Shown: positions 1-8,415 of the stretch, one piece after another
Position numbering within the stretch: the stretch's first letter is position 1
How the letters are laid out: each line of letters starts with the position of its first letter
DNA from: an uncultured bacterium
GTDB taxonomy: Bacteria; Bacillota; Clostridia; Lachnospirales; Lachnospiraceae
Reading direction: 5' to 3'
NCBI GenBank assembly: GCA_947643595.1
Contig: CANRWP010000028.1
Span: 1-40,339 of the forward strand
Length of the DNA: 40,339 nucleotides
Notes under the pieces: model-generated
The model's database searches: none
The model's input: only the letters and a program-made list of their open reading frames with translations
What the model was told of the DNA's origin: nothing
Program-made: the position numbers and the translations under genes

Positions 1-591
1 GCGGAGGAACATACGCGCAGGACGGACCAGCTCATCCTCTCCGGCGCAAAGGGAAAAACTACCGTATATCTTGCCAAGATATCAGCCGGCGTTACGGTCT
101 CCCTCGCCTCCGGCGCTCTTATGGTGCTCGCCTCCGCCATACTTACTCTCGGAATCTACGGTACCGACGGCTTTCACATGCAGCTTCAGGTCACTCCCTA
201 CCCGTTCTCCCATCCGCTGACGATAGGCGCCGCCTGCCTTATCATGTGCGGCATCTCGCTGATCCTCTCGATTTTTATCGGCATTTTCGTCATGGTTCTG
301 TCGGAATGCCTCCACAGCGGCATTGCCGCCATGTCGGCCACAGTGGCGCTCATCCTCATCGCCCTGATAGGCAAAGTGCCCGCACAGCACCGGGTTCTCT
401 CTCAGCTTTTTTGCTGGCTGCCCTTTTCCTTTCTGAATATCCGGAATGTCTTTGATCTGAGGACGCTGCCTGTTTTCGGCCACTGCCTGCTCTCCTGGCA
501 GATCGTGCCGGTGCTTTATCTTCTCTCCTCCGCCCTGCTCGCCGCTGCCGGCAGGAGAGTTTATCAGAGATATCAGGTGTCGGGGAGATGA
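1..591 (+). CDS. ABC-2 type transporter permease, C-terminal part (5' end outside window)
   Basis: The reading frame is open from the first base and stops at TGA 589-591, so only about the last 196 residues are present. The visible start (AEEHTRRTDQLILSGAKG) resembles the cytoplasmic segment of ABC-2 permeases, in which an RTDQLLLS-like stretch precedes a membrane helix. At least four strongly hydrophobic segments follow, the usual C-terminal half of such a permease. The protein would form the membrane channel of an ABC exporter; its ATPase partner, if linked, lies left of the window. Substrate cannot be told. The gene converges on the minus-strand gene ending at 605, with only 13 bases between them. 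The family call is fairly good, the specific role unknown. Confidence 0.7.
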   Translation, partial: AEEHTRRTDQLILSGAKGKTTVYLAKISAGVTVSLASGALMVLASAILTLGIYGTDGFHMQLQVTPYPFSHPLTIGAACLIMCGISLILSIFIGIFVMVLSECLHSGIAAMSATVALILIALIGKVPAQHRVLSQLFCWLPFSFLNIRNVFDLRTLPVFGHCLLSWQIVPVLYLLSSALLAAAGRRVYQRYQVSGR

Positions 592-604
592 CATCCAACC
601 GCTG

Positions 605-955
605 TCACCGTCTCCTTTTGTAATGCCCGATCTCTGTCTCCGGGAAATGTTCTTTCAGATATGCCAGTACCTCCTGCACATCCTCCGCATGTTCCATGCG
701 CAGTTTGTGCTCCCTCTCCCGCTGATCGATCAGCATCAGATAGTGTTCGGTCACGGGAAGGTCTCCCGACTCACCGCTCTCGATCCGCAGGTACGCCTTT
801 CTGATCTCCTCATAGGCGATGGCTTTTATCCGGATAAAATAGCGGTAAAACAGGAAATTTTCCCCCAGGCGGACCTCCGCCGCCTTTTTCCCCCTCCGAA
901 ACTCTTCTCTGAGCGCCTCCTCGGCAACGCTCCCGGCAAGAAGCTTTATTTTCAT
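605..955 (-). CDS. Conserved hypothetical protein, 116 aa
   Basis: I do not recognise a named family. The protein is soluble, with no signal peptide or membrane helix. It has an aromatic stretch (FLFYRYFIRIKAIAYEEI), an acidic loop, a second strand-rich part (EHYLMLIDQRE) and a C-terminal helix (EDVQEVLAYLKEHFPE). That order of strands followed by one amphipathic helix recalls the small PH-like domains common in Clostridia, but this is a fold impression only. The ATG at 955 has a GAGGAG ribosome-binding site about eight bases upstream. It lies downstream of aspS on the same strand with a gap of about 130 bases, so it may be the last gene of the hisS-aspS transcript. Confidence 0.6.
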   Translation of the reverse strand: MKIKLLAGSVAEEALREEFRRGKKAAEVRLGENFLFYRYFIRIKAIAYEEIRKAYLRIESGESGDLPVTEHYLMLIDQREREHKLRMEHAEDVQEVLAYLKEHFPETEIGHYKRRR

Positions 956-1086
956 ACAAAGTTTCTCCTCTTTTCATCTGTTCTGTATCCGCGGCGGATC
1001 TGAAAATCAAATTTGAACAGGCAGAAGATTTTTTGCGCAGCTGTTCCCTGAAAACCTCACAGGGCATTATATATTATATATCCTTT

Positions 1087-2874
1087 TTATTCTGCCTCCC
1101 GGATGGAGATCCCCAGCTCCTCCAGCTGCGCCTCGTCCACCACGTTGGGCGTCTCGCACATCAGATCCGAGGCATCCTTCACCTTCGGGAAGGCAATCAC
1201 CTCCCGGATGCTGTCCGCGCGCGCCAGAAGCATCACGAACCGGTCCACGCCGTAGGCAAGCCCTGCGTGAGGCGGCACACCGTACTGGAAAGCGGAGAGC
1301 AGATAGCCGAACTTCTCCCACGCCTTCTCCTGCCCGATGCCGAGTACCTCGAACATCTTCTCCTGGATATCGTTCTGGTGGATCCTGACGGAACCGCCGC
1401 CCAGCTCCACACCGTTTAAGACGATATCGTAGGCCTTCGCCCGCACTCTGCCCGGATCGGAGTCGATATACTGCCAGTCCTCCTCCATCGGCATGGTAAA
1501 GGGATGGTGCATCGCCATAAACCGGTTCTCCTCGTCGGACCACTCAAGGAGCGGGAACTCCGTCACCCAGAGGAATTTGAACTGGTTCGGATCGTACAGG
1601 TTAAGCTGCTTTCCGAGTTCCAGACGAAGCTGTCCGAGGACGCCCCAGACGATCGTATTTTTATCCGCCGCGAAGAGCAGAAGGTCTCCGTTCTCTCCGC
1701 CCATCGCCTGAATCAACGCCGCAGTCTGTTCCTCCGTCAGGAATTTTGTGAAAGAAGACTTCACCGCGCCGTCCTCCCCGATACAGAGGTAAGCCAATCC
1801 CTTCGCGCCGCTGCCCTTCGCCATATCCACCAGCGCGTCGATCTTCTTTCTGGGCATCGCCCCCTGTCCCTTGACATTGATGCCCCGCACGGAACCGCCG
1901 TTTTCCAGAGCGGAAGTGAAGACACCGAATCCACAGTCCCTCACCACTTCTGACACATCTGTCAGTTCCATGCCGAAACGGGTATCCGGCTTGTCGGAAC
2001 CATACCGATCCATCGCCTCCTGCCATTTGATCCTGGGCAGAGGGAGCTGTACCTCCAGCCCGATACTCTCTCTGCACACATACTGGATCAGCCGTTCGTT
2101 CACATCCAGCACATCTTCCACATCCACGAAGGAAAGCTCCATATCCGCCTGGGTAAACTCCGGCTGCCTGTCCGCCCGCAGGTCCTCATCCCGGAAGCAC
2201 CTTGCGATCTGGAAATACCGGTCGTAACCGGAACACATCAGGAGCTGCTTGTAGAGCTGAGGCGACTGGGGCAGGGCATAGAAATTCCCCGGATGCACTC
2301 TGCTGGGCACCAGATAGTCCCTCGCCCCCTCCGGCGTAGAACGGCACAGGATCGGCGTCTCGATCTCCAGAAAACCTTCCTTTGCCATAAATTCCCGCAT
2401 CGCTGTCACCATCTTGCTGCGCAGCATCAGTTTCTCCTGAATATCAGGCCTTCTCAAATCGAGGTATCTGTATTTTAAGCGGATCTCTTCCTTCGTCCTG
2501 CTCTCCGCCTCGATGGGGAACGGCGGCGTCTCCGCCTCCGCCAGTATGCGCACCTGCTTTGCCCGCACCTCGATCTCGCCGGTGGCAAGGTTTTCGTTCA
2601 CCGCACCGCCGCGCTTTTCCACAACGCCCGTCACCGCGACCACAAACTCGCTGCGCATCTTCTCCGCCTTCGCGAAAGCTTCACTCCCGCAGTCCGCCTC
2701 CTCAAAGATGATCTGCAAAATGCCGGAACGATCCCGCAAATCCACAAATATAATGCCGCCCTTGTTCCTCTGTTTCTGCACCCAGCCCATCACGGTAACG
2801 GTCTCCCCCGCGTTCGCCGCCGTAAGTTCCGCACAGCGATGGCTCCTTTTTAATCCCTGAATTGATTCTGCCAT
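1087..2874 (-). CDS. aspS: Aspartyl-tRNA synthetase
   Basis: This class II aminoacyl-tRNA synthetase charges tRNA-Asp with aspartate in the cytosol. At 595 residues it has the usual bacterial length. The N-terminal OB-fold anticodon-binding domain is visible (GWVQKQRNKGGIIFVDLRD). The class II core has motif 2 (FRDEDLRADRQPEFTQ) and motif 3 (GLAYGVDRFVMLL), with the bacterial-type GAD insertion between them. The specificity loop with QSPQLYKQLLM is also present. The gene follows hisS on the same strand, an order common in Firmicutes. Here the 258-base spacer between them is largely filled by a 195-bp palindromic insertion, which could affect co-transcription. No sign of damage was seen. Confidence 0.98.
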   Translation of the reverse strand: MAESIQGLKRSHRCAELTAANAGETVTVMGWVQKQRNKGGIIFVDLRDRSGILQIIFEEADCGSEAFAKAEKMRSEFVVAVTGVVEKRGGAVNENLATGEIEVRAKQVRILAEAETPPFPIEAESRTKEEIRLKYRYLDLRRPDIQEKLMLRSKMVTAMREFMAKEGFLEIETPILCRSTPEGARDYLVPSRVHPGNFYALPQSPQLYKQLLMCSGYDRYFQIARCFRDEDLRADRQPEFTQADMELSFVDVEDVLDVNERLIQYVCRESIGLEVQLPLPRIKWQEAMDRYGSDKPDTRFGMELTDVSEVVRDCGFGVFTSALENGGSVRGINVKGQGAMPRKKIDALVDMAKGSGAKGLAYLCIGEDGAVKSSFTKFLTEEQTAALIQAMGGENGDLLLFAADKNTIVWGVLGQLRLELGKQLNLYDPNQFKFLWVTEFPLLEWSDEENRFMAMHHPFTMPMEEDWQYIDSDPGRVRAKAYDIVLNGVELGGGSVRIHQNDIQEKMFEVLGIGQEKAWEKFGYLLSAFQYGVPPHAGLAYGVDRFVMLLARADSIREVIAFPKVKDASDLMCETPNVVDEAQLEELGISIREAE

Positions 2875-2910
2875 GATTCACCCTTCTTTCTTTGGAATAT
2901 ATACCGCTCC

Positions 2911-3105
2911 CAATGTCATTAAGTTAGCATCTTAACTCAGCCGTGAGGAACATAAAATGCTCAAGGAGCCCGTTAAAAAACGTCGGCACTTAACGAGGTC
3001 CCTCACGAGTTTAGTGTCCGTTACGTTTTTTACCGAGCGAAAGCGTGGCGACGGAGCATTTTATGTTCTTCACGGCGTCCGGCAACCGTTAACTTAATGA
3101 CATTG
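2911..3105. mobile_element. MITE-like palindromic element, 195 bp, with 10-bp target duplication
   Basis: The element begins with CAATGTCATTAAGTTA and ends with its exact reverse complement, giving 16-bp perfect terminal inverted repeats. A second inverted pair of 22 bases (2941-2962 and 3054-3075) matches at 21 positions. Further inner arms around 2971-2983 and 3022-3034 are nearly complementary, so almost the whole element can fold into one long hairpin. The 10 bases ATACCGCTCC occur directly before it (2901-2910) and directly after it (3106-3115), as expected of a target-site duplication. It has no coding capacity. It sits between hisS and aspS. The parent transposase family cannot be told from this copy; a 10-bp duplication is long. 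Confidence 0.82.
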
Positions 3106-3132
3106 ATACCGCTCCTATAACAAGACGCTCCC

Positions 3133-4395
3133 TCAATACTTCAGCGCCTCCCTGTAAAACTCCTCAAACTCCGTATATCCCTGCTCTTTCAGCTGCTCCT
3201 TCTGGAATTTCTTATTCTTGTTCATCCGCGCGACAAGCACTTTCTTCCCGGCTTCCCGCTCCTCCTGGGCCTGTCTCATGACCTTCGTCATCACCTCCGC
3301 GGAGATCCCCTTCTCGATCAGGTAGGCTGTCTTCTCCGCCGCTCCCGGCACCTTGAATCCGTTCTCCAGCAACAGCAGGATGATCCGCTCGAACCCGATG
3401 GAAAATCCGCAGGCCGGCACATCCTTCCCGGTAAACTTTCCTACCATCTTGTCGTAGCGCCCTCCGCCCCCGCAGCTTCCGCCGAACTGAGGCATGGCGA
3501 TCTCAAAAATCGTGCCCGTATAGTAGGACATGCCCCTCACCAGCGTGGGATCAAAGACCAGCTCAAAGAAATCTCCCTTCGAAGCGTTCACACTCTCCAG
3601 GATCTCCTGAAAGCCTCTGCTCACTTCCTCCGGCAGATATTCATCCAGTTTCCCTGTTATACAGGCGGCTTTATCCTCCGCCTTCCCCATTTCTTCAAAC
3701 AGGCTCAGGTATTTTCCCACGACCGCTTCCCCGTATCCTGCCCGGAGAAGTTCCGACTTTACGCCGTCCAGGCCGATCTTGTCCATCTTATCCAATATAA
3801 TGAAAACCTCATCATAGCTCTCCTCGGCAAAACCGCTGTATGCCGCCATCGCCTTCAGTATCTGCCTGTCGTTGATGCGGATCTGAAAATCCCGAAAGCC
3901 GAGCTTTCCGAGCGTCGTCGTAGTCGCCAGGATCAGTTCGATCTCCGCCAGGTTCGAAGCCTCCCCCAGAATGTCGATATCGCACTGCATAAACTGACGG
4001 TATCTTCCCCGCTGGGGCCTGTCCGCACGCCATACATTGCCCATCTGCAGCGCCTTAAAGGGTGCGGGCAGATCGCCGCTGTGCGCCGCATAATACCGGA
4101 CAAGGGGTACCGTCAGATCGTACCGCAGACCGCCGTCCACGAGATCTTCCTCCCTCAGATCTCCCTCCAGTTTCAGCTTCTCACCGCGCTTTAAGATCTT
4201 GAAGATCAGCTTCTCGTTCTCACCGCCCGCCTTGCAGTTTAAATTTTCCAGATGCTCCACGGCAGGGGTTTCCATAGAAGTAAACCCGAAGCTCCCGTAG
4301 GTCTCCTTTATCAAACCTATCACATAATCCCGAATTTCCATCTCCTCCGGCATAATATCCTTCATGCCGGTAACCGGTTTTTTACTCAATGCCAT
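3133..4395 (-). CDS. hisS: Histidyl-tRNA synthetase
   Basis: A class II synthetase that charges tRNA-His in the cytosol. It is 420 residues, normal for the bacterial enzyme. The start PVTGMKDIMPEE is typical of HisRS. Motif 2 (RADRPQRGRYRQF) and the histidine-specific segment (LVRGMSYYTGTIFEI) are intact, as are the glycine-rich GGRYD and motif 3 (GFSIGFERI). A C-terminal anticodon-binding domain follows. It should be the first gene of a hisS-aspS transcript, with a recognisable promoter just upstream (4427-4455). No T-box leader was found in the short 5' region. HisZ paralogues are shorter and lack the C-terminal domain, so the true synthetase is the better reading. Confidence 0.97.
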   Translation of the reverse strand: MALSKKPVTGMKDIMPEEMEIRDYVIGLIKETYGSFGFTSMETPAVEHLENLNCKAGGENEKLIFKILKRGEKLKLEGDLREEDLVDGGLRYDLTVPLVRYYAAHSGDLPAPFKALQMGNVWRADRPQRGRYRQFMQCDIDILGEASNLAEIELILATTTTLGKLGFRDFQIRINDRQILKAMAAYSGFAEESYDEVFIILDKMDKIGLDGVKSELLRAGYGEAVVGKYLSLFEEMGKAEDKAACITGKLDEYLPEEVSRGFQEILESVNASKGDFFELVFDPTLVRGMSYYTGTIFEIAMPQFGGSCGGGGRYDKMVGKFTGKDVPACGFSIGFERIILLLLENGFKVPGAAEKTAYLIEKGISAEVMTKVMRQAQEEREAGKKVLVARMNKNKKFQKEQLKEQGYTEFEEFYREALKY

Positions 4396-4426
4396 TGTTT
4401 TTCTCCCTGTACTTTATTTCTGCTCT

Positions 4427-4455
4427 ATCTTACAATGAATTACCACATTTTTCAA
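4427..4455 (-). promoter_or_regulatory. Sigma-A type promoter of hisS
   Basis: On the minus strand TTGAAA (4455-4450) and TAAGAT (4432-4427) are separated by 17 bases, and the -10 box lies about 30 bases before the hisS ATG. Spacing is ideal and both hexamers are close to consensus. Confidence 0.55.
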
Positions 4456-4565
4456 CTCTTCTCACCGGAAAAAACAAAAATAGTATTATAATTTTATTTT
4501 ATATGGTATAATAAATGAAATTATCTGGTTTTTGATTCTATGTGACACATAAGGAGAAATTTGAC

Positions 4566-5486
4566 ATGAGTGAAGCATTCCATATTATCAGCGACGGTTC
4601 CTGCGATCTTCCCCCGACACTGGCCCGGGAAAAGAATATTACGATCGTGCCATTTTATGTCTCTTTCGACGAGGAACACTATCTCCGGGAAAATGTGGAG
4701 ATCGATGTCAGGGATTTTTATCAGCAGATGATAGACAAAAAGGGCGTCTACCCCAAATCCTCCATGCCCTCTGTCAGCGATTATGAGGAGGCCTTCCTGC
4801 CCTTTGCGAAGGAGGGAATTCCCGTGATCTGCATCTGCATCACCACAAAATTCAGCGGGTCCATGCAGTCGGCCCTGAATGCCAGGTCCATGATACTGGA
4901 ACGCCTGCCGCACGCCGAGATCACAGTGATCGACGCCACCGTCAACACCGTCCTGCAGGGACAGTATGTGCTGGAGGCCGCCGCTCTGCGCGACAGCGGC
5001 GCAGGCTGCCGGGAGACCGTCGCACGCCTGGAGCAGATCAAACGCACCGGCAGGATCTTTTTCACGGTGGGAAATATGGAATATTTAAAACACGGCGGCA
5101 GGATCGGAAAGGTAGCCGCCCTGGCCGGCGGTATTCTGGACATCCGCCCGGTCATCACCTTAAAAGAAGGCGAGATCTTCCCCTCCGGTATCGACAGAGG
5201 GCGGAAACGCACCCTGCAGAAAGTGATGGAACTTTTGCTGGAATATCTGAGAGAGAGTTCCCTCCCCATCGAATGTTACAGTCTCGCCGTCGGATACGGT
5301 TACGATTTGGAAGAGGGCGCTGCCTTCCGGGACCACGCCCTCCTCACGTTAAAAGAAAAAGGATTTTCCATCGATGAGATTCCCGTTTACCAGATCGGCG
5401 CCACGATCGGCGTCCACACCGGCCCTTATCCGCTTGGCTTCGGGATCATCGAGAGAGGGATCCACGACTGGAACATCAGAGCATAA
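4566..5486 (+). CDS. DegV family fatty-acid-binding protein
   Basis: DegV proteins bind a fatty acid and, as FakB, present it to the kinase FakA for phosphorylation and entry into phospholipid. The sequence shows the family hallmarks: an N-terminal ISDGSCDLPP, the TTKFSGSMQSA ligand loop, and NMEYLKHGGRIGK followed by LDIRPVITLKEG. At about 306 residues it is slightly longer than the usual 280. I start it at ATG 4566 because AAGGAG lies nine bases upstream; an in-frame ATG at 4542 has no ribosome-binding site. It is divergent from hisS. Its 3' end overlaps the convergent alcohol dehydrogenase gene by 11 bases. No fakA is in the window, so the FakB role is inferred from family. Confidence 0.92.
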   Translation: MSEAFHIISDGSCDLPPTLAREKNITIVPFYVSFDEEHYLRENVEIDVRDFYQQMIDKKGVYPKSSMPSVSDYEEAFLPFAKEGIPVICICITTKFSGSMQSALNARSMILERLPHAEITVIDATVNTVLQGQYVLEAAALRDSGAGCRETVARLEQIKRTGRIFFTVGNMEYLKHGGRIGKVAALAGGILDIRPVITLKEGEIFPSGIDRGRKRTLQKVMELLLEYLRESSLPIECYSLAVGYGYDLEEGAAFRDHALLTLKEKGFSIDEIPVYQIGATIGVHTGPYPLGFGIIERGIHDWNIRA

Positions 5487-6651
5487 GGCGATAGATCGCT
5501 TTCAGATCCTCCTCGTCCAGCGAAACGAAACCGCCGATATGCCCCTCTCTGCCGTTTCCGTAACAGGCAGTGTGCGCCATCCTCTCGATATCTTCCTCCT
5601 TTGCCCCGAGTTCTTCAAAGTTCCCCGGCATACCGATGGATTTTAAGAACCGGCGCAGAGCCTCTATGCCGGCCTTTGCAGTCACTTCCGGATGCGCAAA
5701 ATCCATGGAGCATCCCCAGACCCGGACTGCCAGCTGCGCGAAGCGCTTCACATCGTGCTGCATCGTATAGGTCATCCACGCGGGGAACACCACCGCCAGA
5801 CCGGCGCCGTGGGCACAGTCGTATATGGCGGAGAGTTCATGCTCCATGTCGTGACTCGCCCAGTCCTGTCCGCGTCCCACGCCGCAGCAGTTATTGTGTG
5901 CCAGCATACCCGCCCACATAATATTTGCTCTCGCCTGATAGTCGTCCGGATTTTCCATCACCTTCGGCGCCTCGTGGATCATAGTGGACAACAGTCCTTC
6001 AATCATGCGGTCCGTCACTTCCACATCCGTCGTGTTCGTAAAGTAGCGCTCGAACAGGTGCGCCATAATGTCCGTAATACCGCAGGCTGTCTGGTAAGCA
6101 GGAAGCGTCTGCGTCAGCGCCGGGTTCAGAATCGAAAAGGACGGGCGAAGCGCCTCCCCGTGGCCGCCTCTTTTGAGCATCCCCTCCTCCTTTGTAATGA
6201 CGGAGTCCGGACTTCCCTCGCTGCCCGCCGCCGCGATGGTCAGCACCGTGCCGATCGGAAGCGCTTTCTCCACATCTTTCCCCTGGTAAAAATCCCAGAA
6301 ATCCCCGTCGTACACCGTGCCCGCCGCGATCGCCTTGGAGGAATCAATAGTACTGCCGCCTCCCACTGCCAGCACGAAATCTACCTTTTCTTTTCGGCAC
6401 AGCTCAATGCCCTCGTATACCAGCCCGCTCCTCGGATTCGGTCTTACACCGCCCAGTTCCACATAGGAAATGCCTTCCGCTTCCAGCGACCTTTTCACAC
6501 GTTCGAGAAGCCCGGAGCGCACCACGCTGCCGCCGCCGTAGTGGATCAACACTCTGCTGCCGCCAAAGCGCTTCACATATTTTCCCGTATTGTTCTCCTC
6601 ATCTTTTCCAAACACAAAATAAGTAGGACTATAAAAAGTAAAGTTTTCCAT
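5476..6651 (-). CDS. Iron-containing alcohol dehydrogenase (butanol-dehydrogenase-like)
   Basis: A 391-residue group III alcohol dehydrogenase, full length. It should reduce an aldehyde to an alcohol, or the reverse, with NAD(P)H in the cytosol. The nucleotide-binding motif GGGSTIDSSKAIAAG is clear. The metal ligands of the family are visible as the D and H of GITDIMAHLFERYF and the two histidines around DMEHELSAIYDCAHGAGL. The start MENFTFYSPTYFVFGK is typical of the BdhA/YqhD branch, which prefers NADPH. It follows the Gfo/Idh oxidoreductase gene by 66 bases on the same strand and may share its promoter. Its substrate is not evident from context. Confidence 0.92.
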   Translation of the reverse strand: MENFTFYSPTYFVFGKDEENNTGKYVKRFGGSRVLIHYGGGSVVRSGLLERVKRSLEAEGISYVELGGVRPNPRSGLVYEGIELCRKEKVDFVLAVGGGSTIDSSKAIAAGTVYDGDFWDFYQGKDVEKALPIGTVLTIAAAGSEGSPDSVITKEEGMLKRGGHGEALRPSFSILNPALTQTLPAYQTACGITDIMAHLFERYFTNTTDVEVTDRMIEGLLSTMIHEAPKVMENPDDYQARANIMWAGMLAHNNCCGVGRGQDWASHDMEHELSAIYDCAHGAGLAVVFPAWMTYTMQHDVKRFAQLAVRVWGCSMDFAHPEVTAKAGIEALRRFLKSIGMPGNFEELGAKEEDIERMAHTACYGNGREGHIGGFVSLDEEDLKAIYRLML

Positions 6652-6717
6652 CTCATTTCCTCTCTTTTCTCTTTTTTATATGACTACTCTGTCTATCCTA
6701 ACACAGGACACGGTCTC

Positions 6718-7707
6718 CTACAAGGCATCGGGGAAAATAATCCCGGCCTCACGCCGCATCTCCTCCATCACTCCGATCACGTTCCGCGTGACCTCCAGAC
6801 CCTTTCGGATCGTGCCGTAATTCTCCCGCAACAGCAGACTTGTCATATTCCGTACTTCATAGAGCCATCTGTCCGGTTGATCCTGCAGATTAAAAGAACT
6901 TTCTCCCTCCCTTGTGCAGAGTCGGACATTCGTCATCCCGTTCGCTCCGCCTTCGATGTAGAGATATCCCTTCTCTCCCTGGATCTGGACGCAGTTCTCT
7001 CCCCAGGTATCCTTTGCCCCCGCACATTCGCTGACAAAGTCTGGATACTGCAAAATGGCGATACCGGAAGTGTCCACGCCGGTCCGGCACATATTGGGAT
7101 AGTAGACGGCTCTCTGCGGCTTTCCAAACAGTGCCACATTCAGATACACATTGTAATAATTAATGTCCTGCAGACATCCACCCGCAAAATCAGGGCTGAA
7201 CACATTGGGGACTTCCCCCGCAAGGAGCTTATCATACCGGCTGGAATACTGGCTGTAAGACGACAGCACAAGGCGGATCCTGCCGACCTCCGGGAGTTTT
7301 TCTCTGACAATGCTCAGATTCGGGAAAAATGCCGTAGGGGTCGCATCCGCCAACACCAGTTGCTTTTCTTCCGCCAGCGCGATCAGTTCCTCCACCTGTT
7401 CCTCCTGCGGACACATGGGTTTCTCACAGATCACGTTTTTTCCGTGCAAAAGCGCTGCCTTCGCCTGCTCATAGTGCAGGTTGTTGGGCGATGCCACATA
7501 GACAAAATTGACCTCCTTATCGGACAGCATTTCCTCCAGCCGGGTGTACACCTTCCGGACTCCGTATTTATCCGCCAGCTCCCGCCCTTTCGCTTCTGTT
7601 CTGGAATAGACCGCCTCCAGAGAAATACCTTCCGTAATCTGCACCCCGTCCAAAATAGACTGCACAATAACACCGGAACCTATTGTTCCGAGCCTGATCT
7701 CATTCAT
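6718..7707 (-). CDS. Gfo/Idh/MocA family oxidoreductase
   Basis: A 329-residue NAD(P)-dependent sugar or polyol dehydrogenase of the Gfo/Idh/MocA family. The N-terminal Rossmann motif is IRLGTIGSGVIVQS, followed by VYVASPNNLHYEQAKAAL and the family signature lysine in VICEKPM. The C-terminal half is the usual alpha/beta substrate domain (GGCLQDINYYNVYLN). ATG 7707 is preceded by AGGAGG at a good distance; an in-frame extension to 7743 lacks such a site and overlaps the promoter. Substrate is unknown: no transporter or kinase is adjacent that would point to one. Confidence 0.9.
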   Translation of the reverse strand: MNEIRLGTIGSGVIVQSILDGVQITEGISLEAVYSRTEAKGRELADKYGVRKVYTRLEEMLSDKEVNFVYVASPNNLHYEQAKAALLHGKNVICEKPMCPQEEQVEELIALAEEKQLVLADATPTAFFPNLSIVREKLPEVGRIRLVLSSYSQYSSRYDKLLAGEVPNVFSPDFAGGCLQDINYYNVYLNVALFGKPQRAVYYPNMCRTGVDTSGIAILQYPDFVSECAGAKDTWGENCVQIQGEKGYLYIEGGANGMTNVRLCTREGESSFNLQDQPDRWLYEVRNMTSLLLRENYGTIRKGLEVTRNVIGVMEEMRREAGIIFPDAL

Positions 7708-7744
7708 ACAATTCCTCCTTCTGTTCAACTCCTTATATGACATG

Positions 7745-7774
7745 ATTATAACACACGCCGCCCTGAGATGTCAC
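7745..7774 (-). promoter_or_regulatory. Promoter of the Gfo/Idh gene
   Basis: On the minus strand GTGACA (7774-7769) and a perfect TATAAT (7750-7745) are 18 bases apart, with TGTGT before the -10 box that may act as an extended -10. It lies about 40 bases before the start codon. Confidence 0.55.
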
Positions 7775-7816
7775 TTGTCAAACTGCACTCAGGAAAAAAC
7801 CGTCCTCCTTACAGCG

Positions 7817-8386
7817 TTAAAAAGGATTGTCGCTGGCCCCATAGCCAAAGTTGACGACCGTGCTCTCTCCGTAAGCCTCCCAGACCTCCAGATAATCCTT
7901 TTCCGCGACATTCTCCTTCATGCCGTCCTCCCCTGTGCGCATATAGGAAGCGTTTCCGTCCGCGTCAAAGGTTTCCTCGTACTGCGAGGATCGCCACCGC
8001 AGATTTTTGCGGTCAAACTCATAGACCGCAACGCAGTGCTCTCCGGCCGTATAAATACATTTATCCCCATAGCTGACCGGATAGGCCGTCCCCAGACTCT
8101 CTATCTGCTCCAGCGTATAGATCGTCCCGTCCACACAATAATATACTCTGCAATATAGCGCCGCGTCATGTCCGTTGTCGTCGTCATAGGTCATATCCGT
8201 AGTAAACAAAACATCGTTTTTTTCACCGATATCCCGCAGAGAAAACTGCTCCTCATCCCCGAGTCCCGCAATGATATCTCCGTACATTTCTTCATTATTC
8301 TCCGCTCCGCTGTTTCCGCATCCCGACAACAAAAACATAACCATCACCAATATCAGCAACAGATGTCCGTAATTATATTTTTTCAT
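7817..8386 (-). CDS. Putative lipoprotein, 189 aa
   Basis: The protein begins with MKKYNYGHLLLILVMVMFLLSGC, a type II signal peptide with lipobox LSGC, so it should be lipid-anchored outside the membrane. The mature part is acidic, rich in Tyr and Asp, and contains segments such as DDDNGHDAALYCRVYYCVDGTIYTLEQIES. I do not recognise a family. ATG 8386 is chosen because AAGGAG precedes it by eight bases; the longer frame up to 8452 would bury the signal peptide. It starts 29 bases after the membrane-bound XRE regulator gene, so the two are probably co-transcribed, and the lipoprotein may respond to the same envelope signal. Confidence 0.75.
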   Translation of the reverse strand: MKKYNYGHLLLILVMVMFLLSGCGNSGAENNEEMYGDIIAGLGDEEQFSLRDIGEKNDVLFTTDMTYDDDNGHDAALYCRVYYCVDGTIYTLEQIESLGTAYPVSYGDKCIYTAGEHCVAVYEFDRKNLRWRSSQYEETFDADGNASYMRTGEDGMKENVAEKDYLEVWEAYGESTVVNFGYGASDNPF

Positions 8387-8415
8387 CCTTCTTTCTCCTT
8401 CCGGCATACCGCCCG

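Noticed and set aside
583..615. A terminator between the ABC permease gene and the gene ending at 605
   Set aside because: GGAGA/TCTCC arms exist but the inner stem is badly offset and the T run is short, so the hairpin is not convincing.
2875..3132. A structured non-coding RNA or T-box between hisS and aspS
   Set aside because: The structure is explained by the palindromic insertion with exact 10-base target duplications, and no T-box features were seen.
4484..4512. Two TATAAT boxes upstream of the DegV gene as its promoter
   Set aside because: The -10 boxes are perfect, but neither has a -35 box worth naming at the right distance, and the stretch is simply AT-rich.
4396..4565. A T-box leader upstream of hisS
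   Set aside because: The promoter lies only about 30 bases before the start codon, leaving no room for a T-box.
5692..7740. A 682-codon open frame on the plus strand
   Set aside because: It lies wholly antisense to two well-recognised genes (alcohol dehydrogenase and Gfo/Idh oxidoreductase) and its composition (many His, Arg, Leu) is that of a shadow frame.
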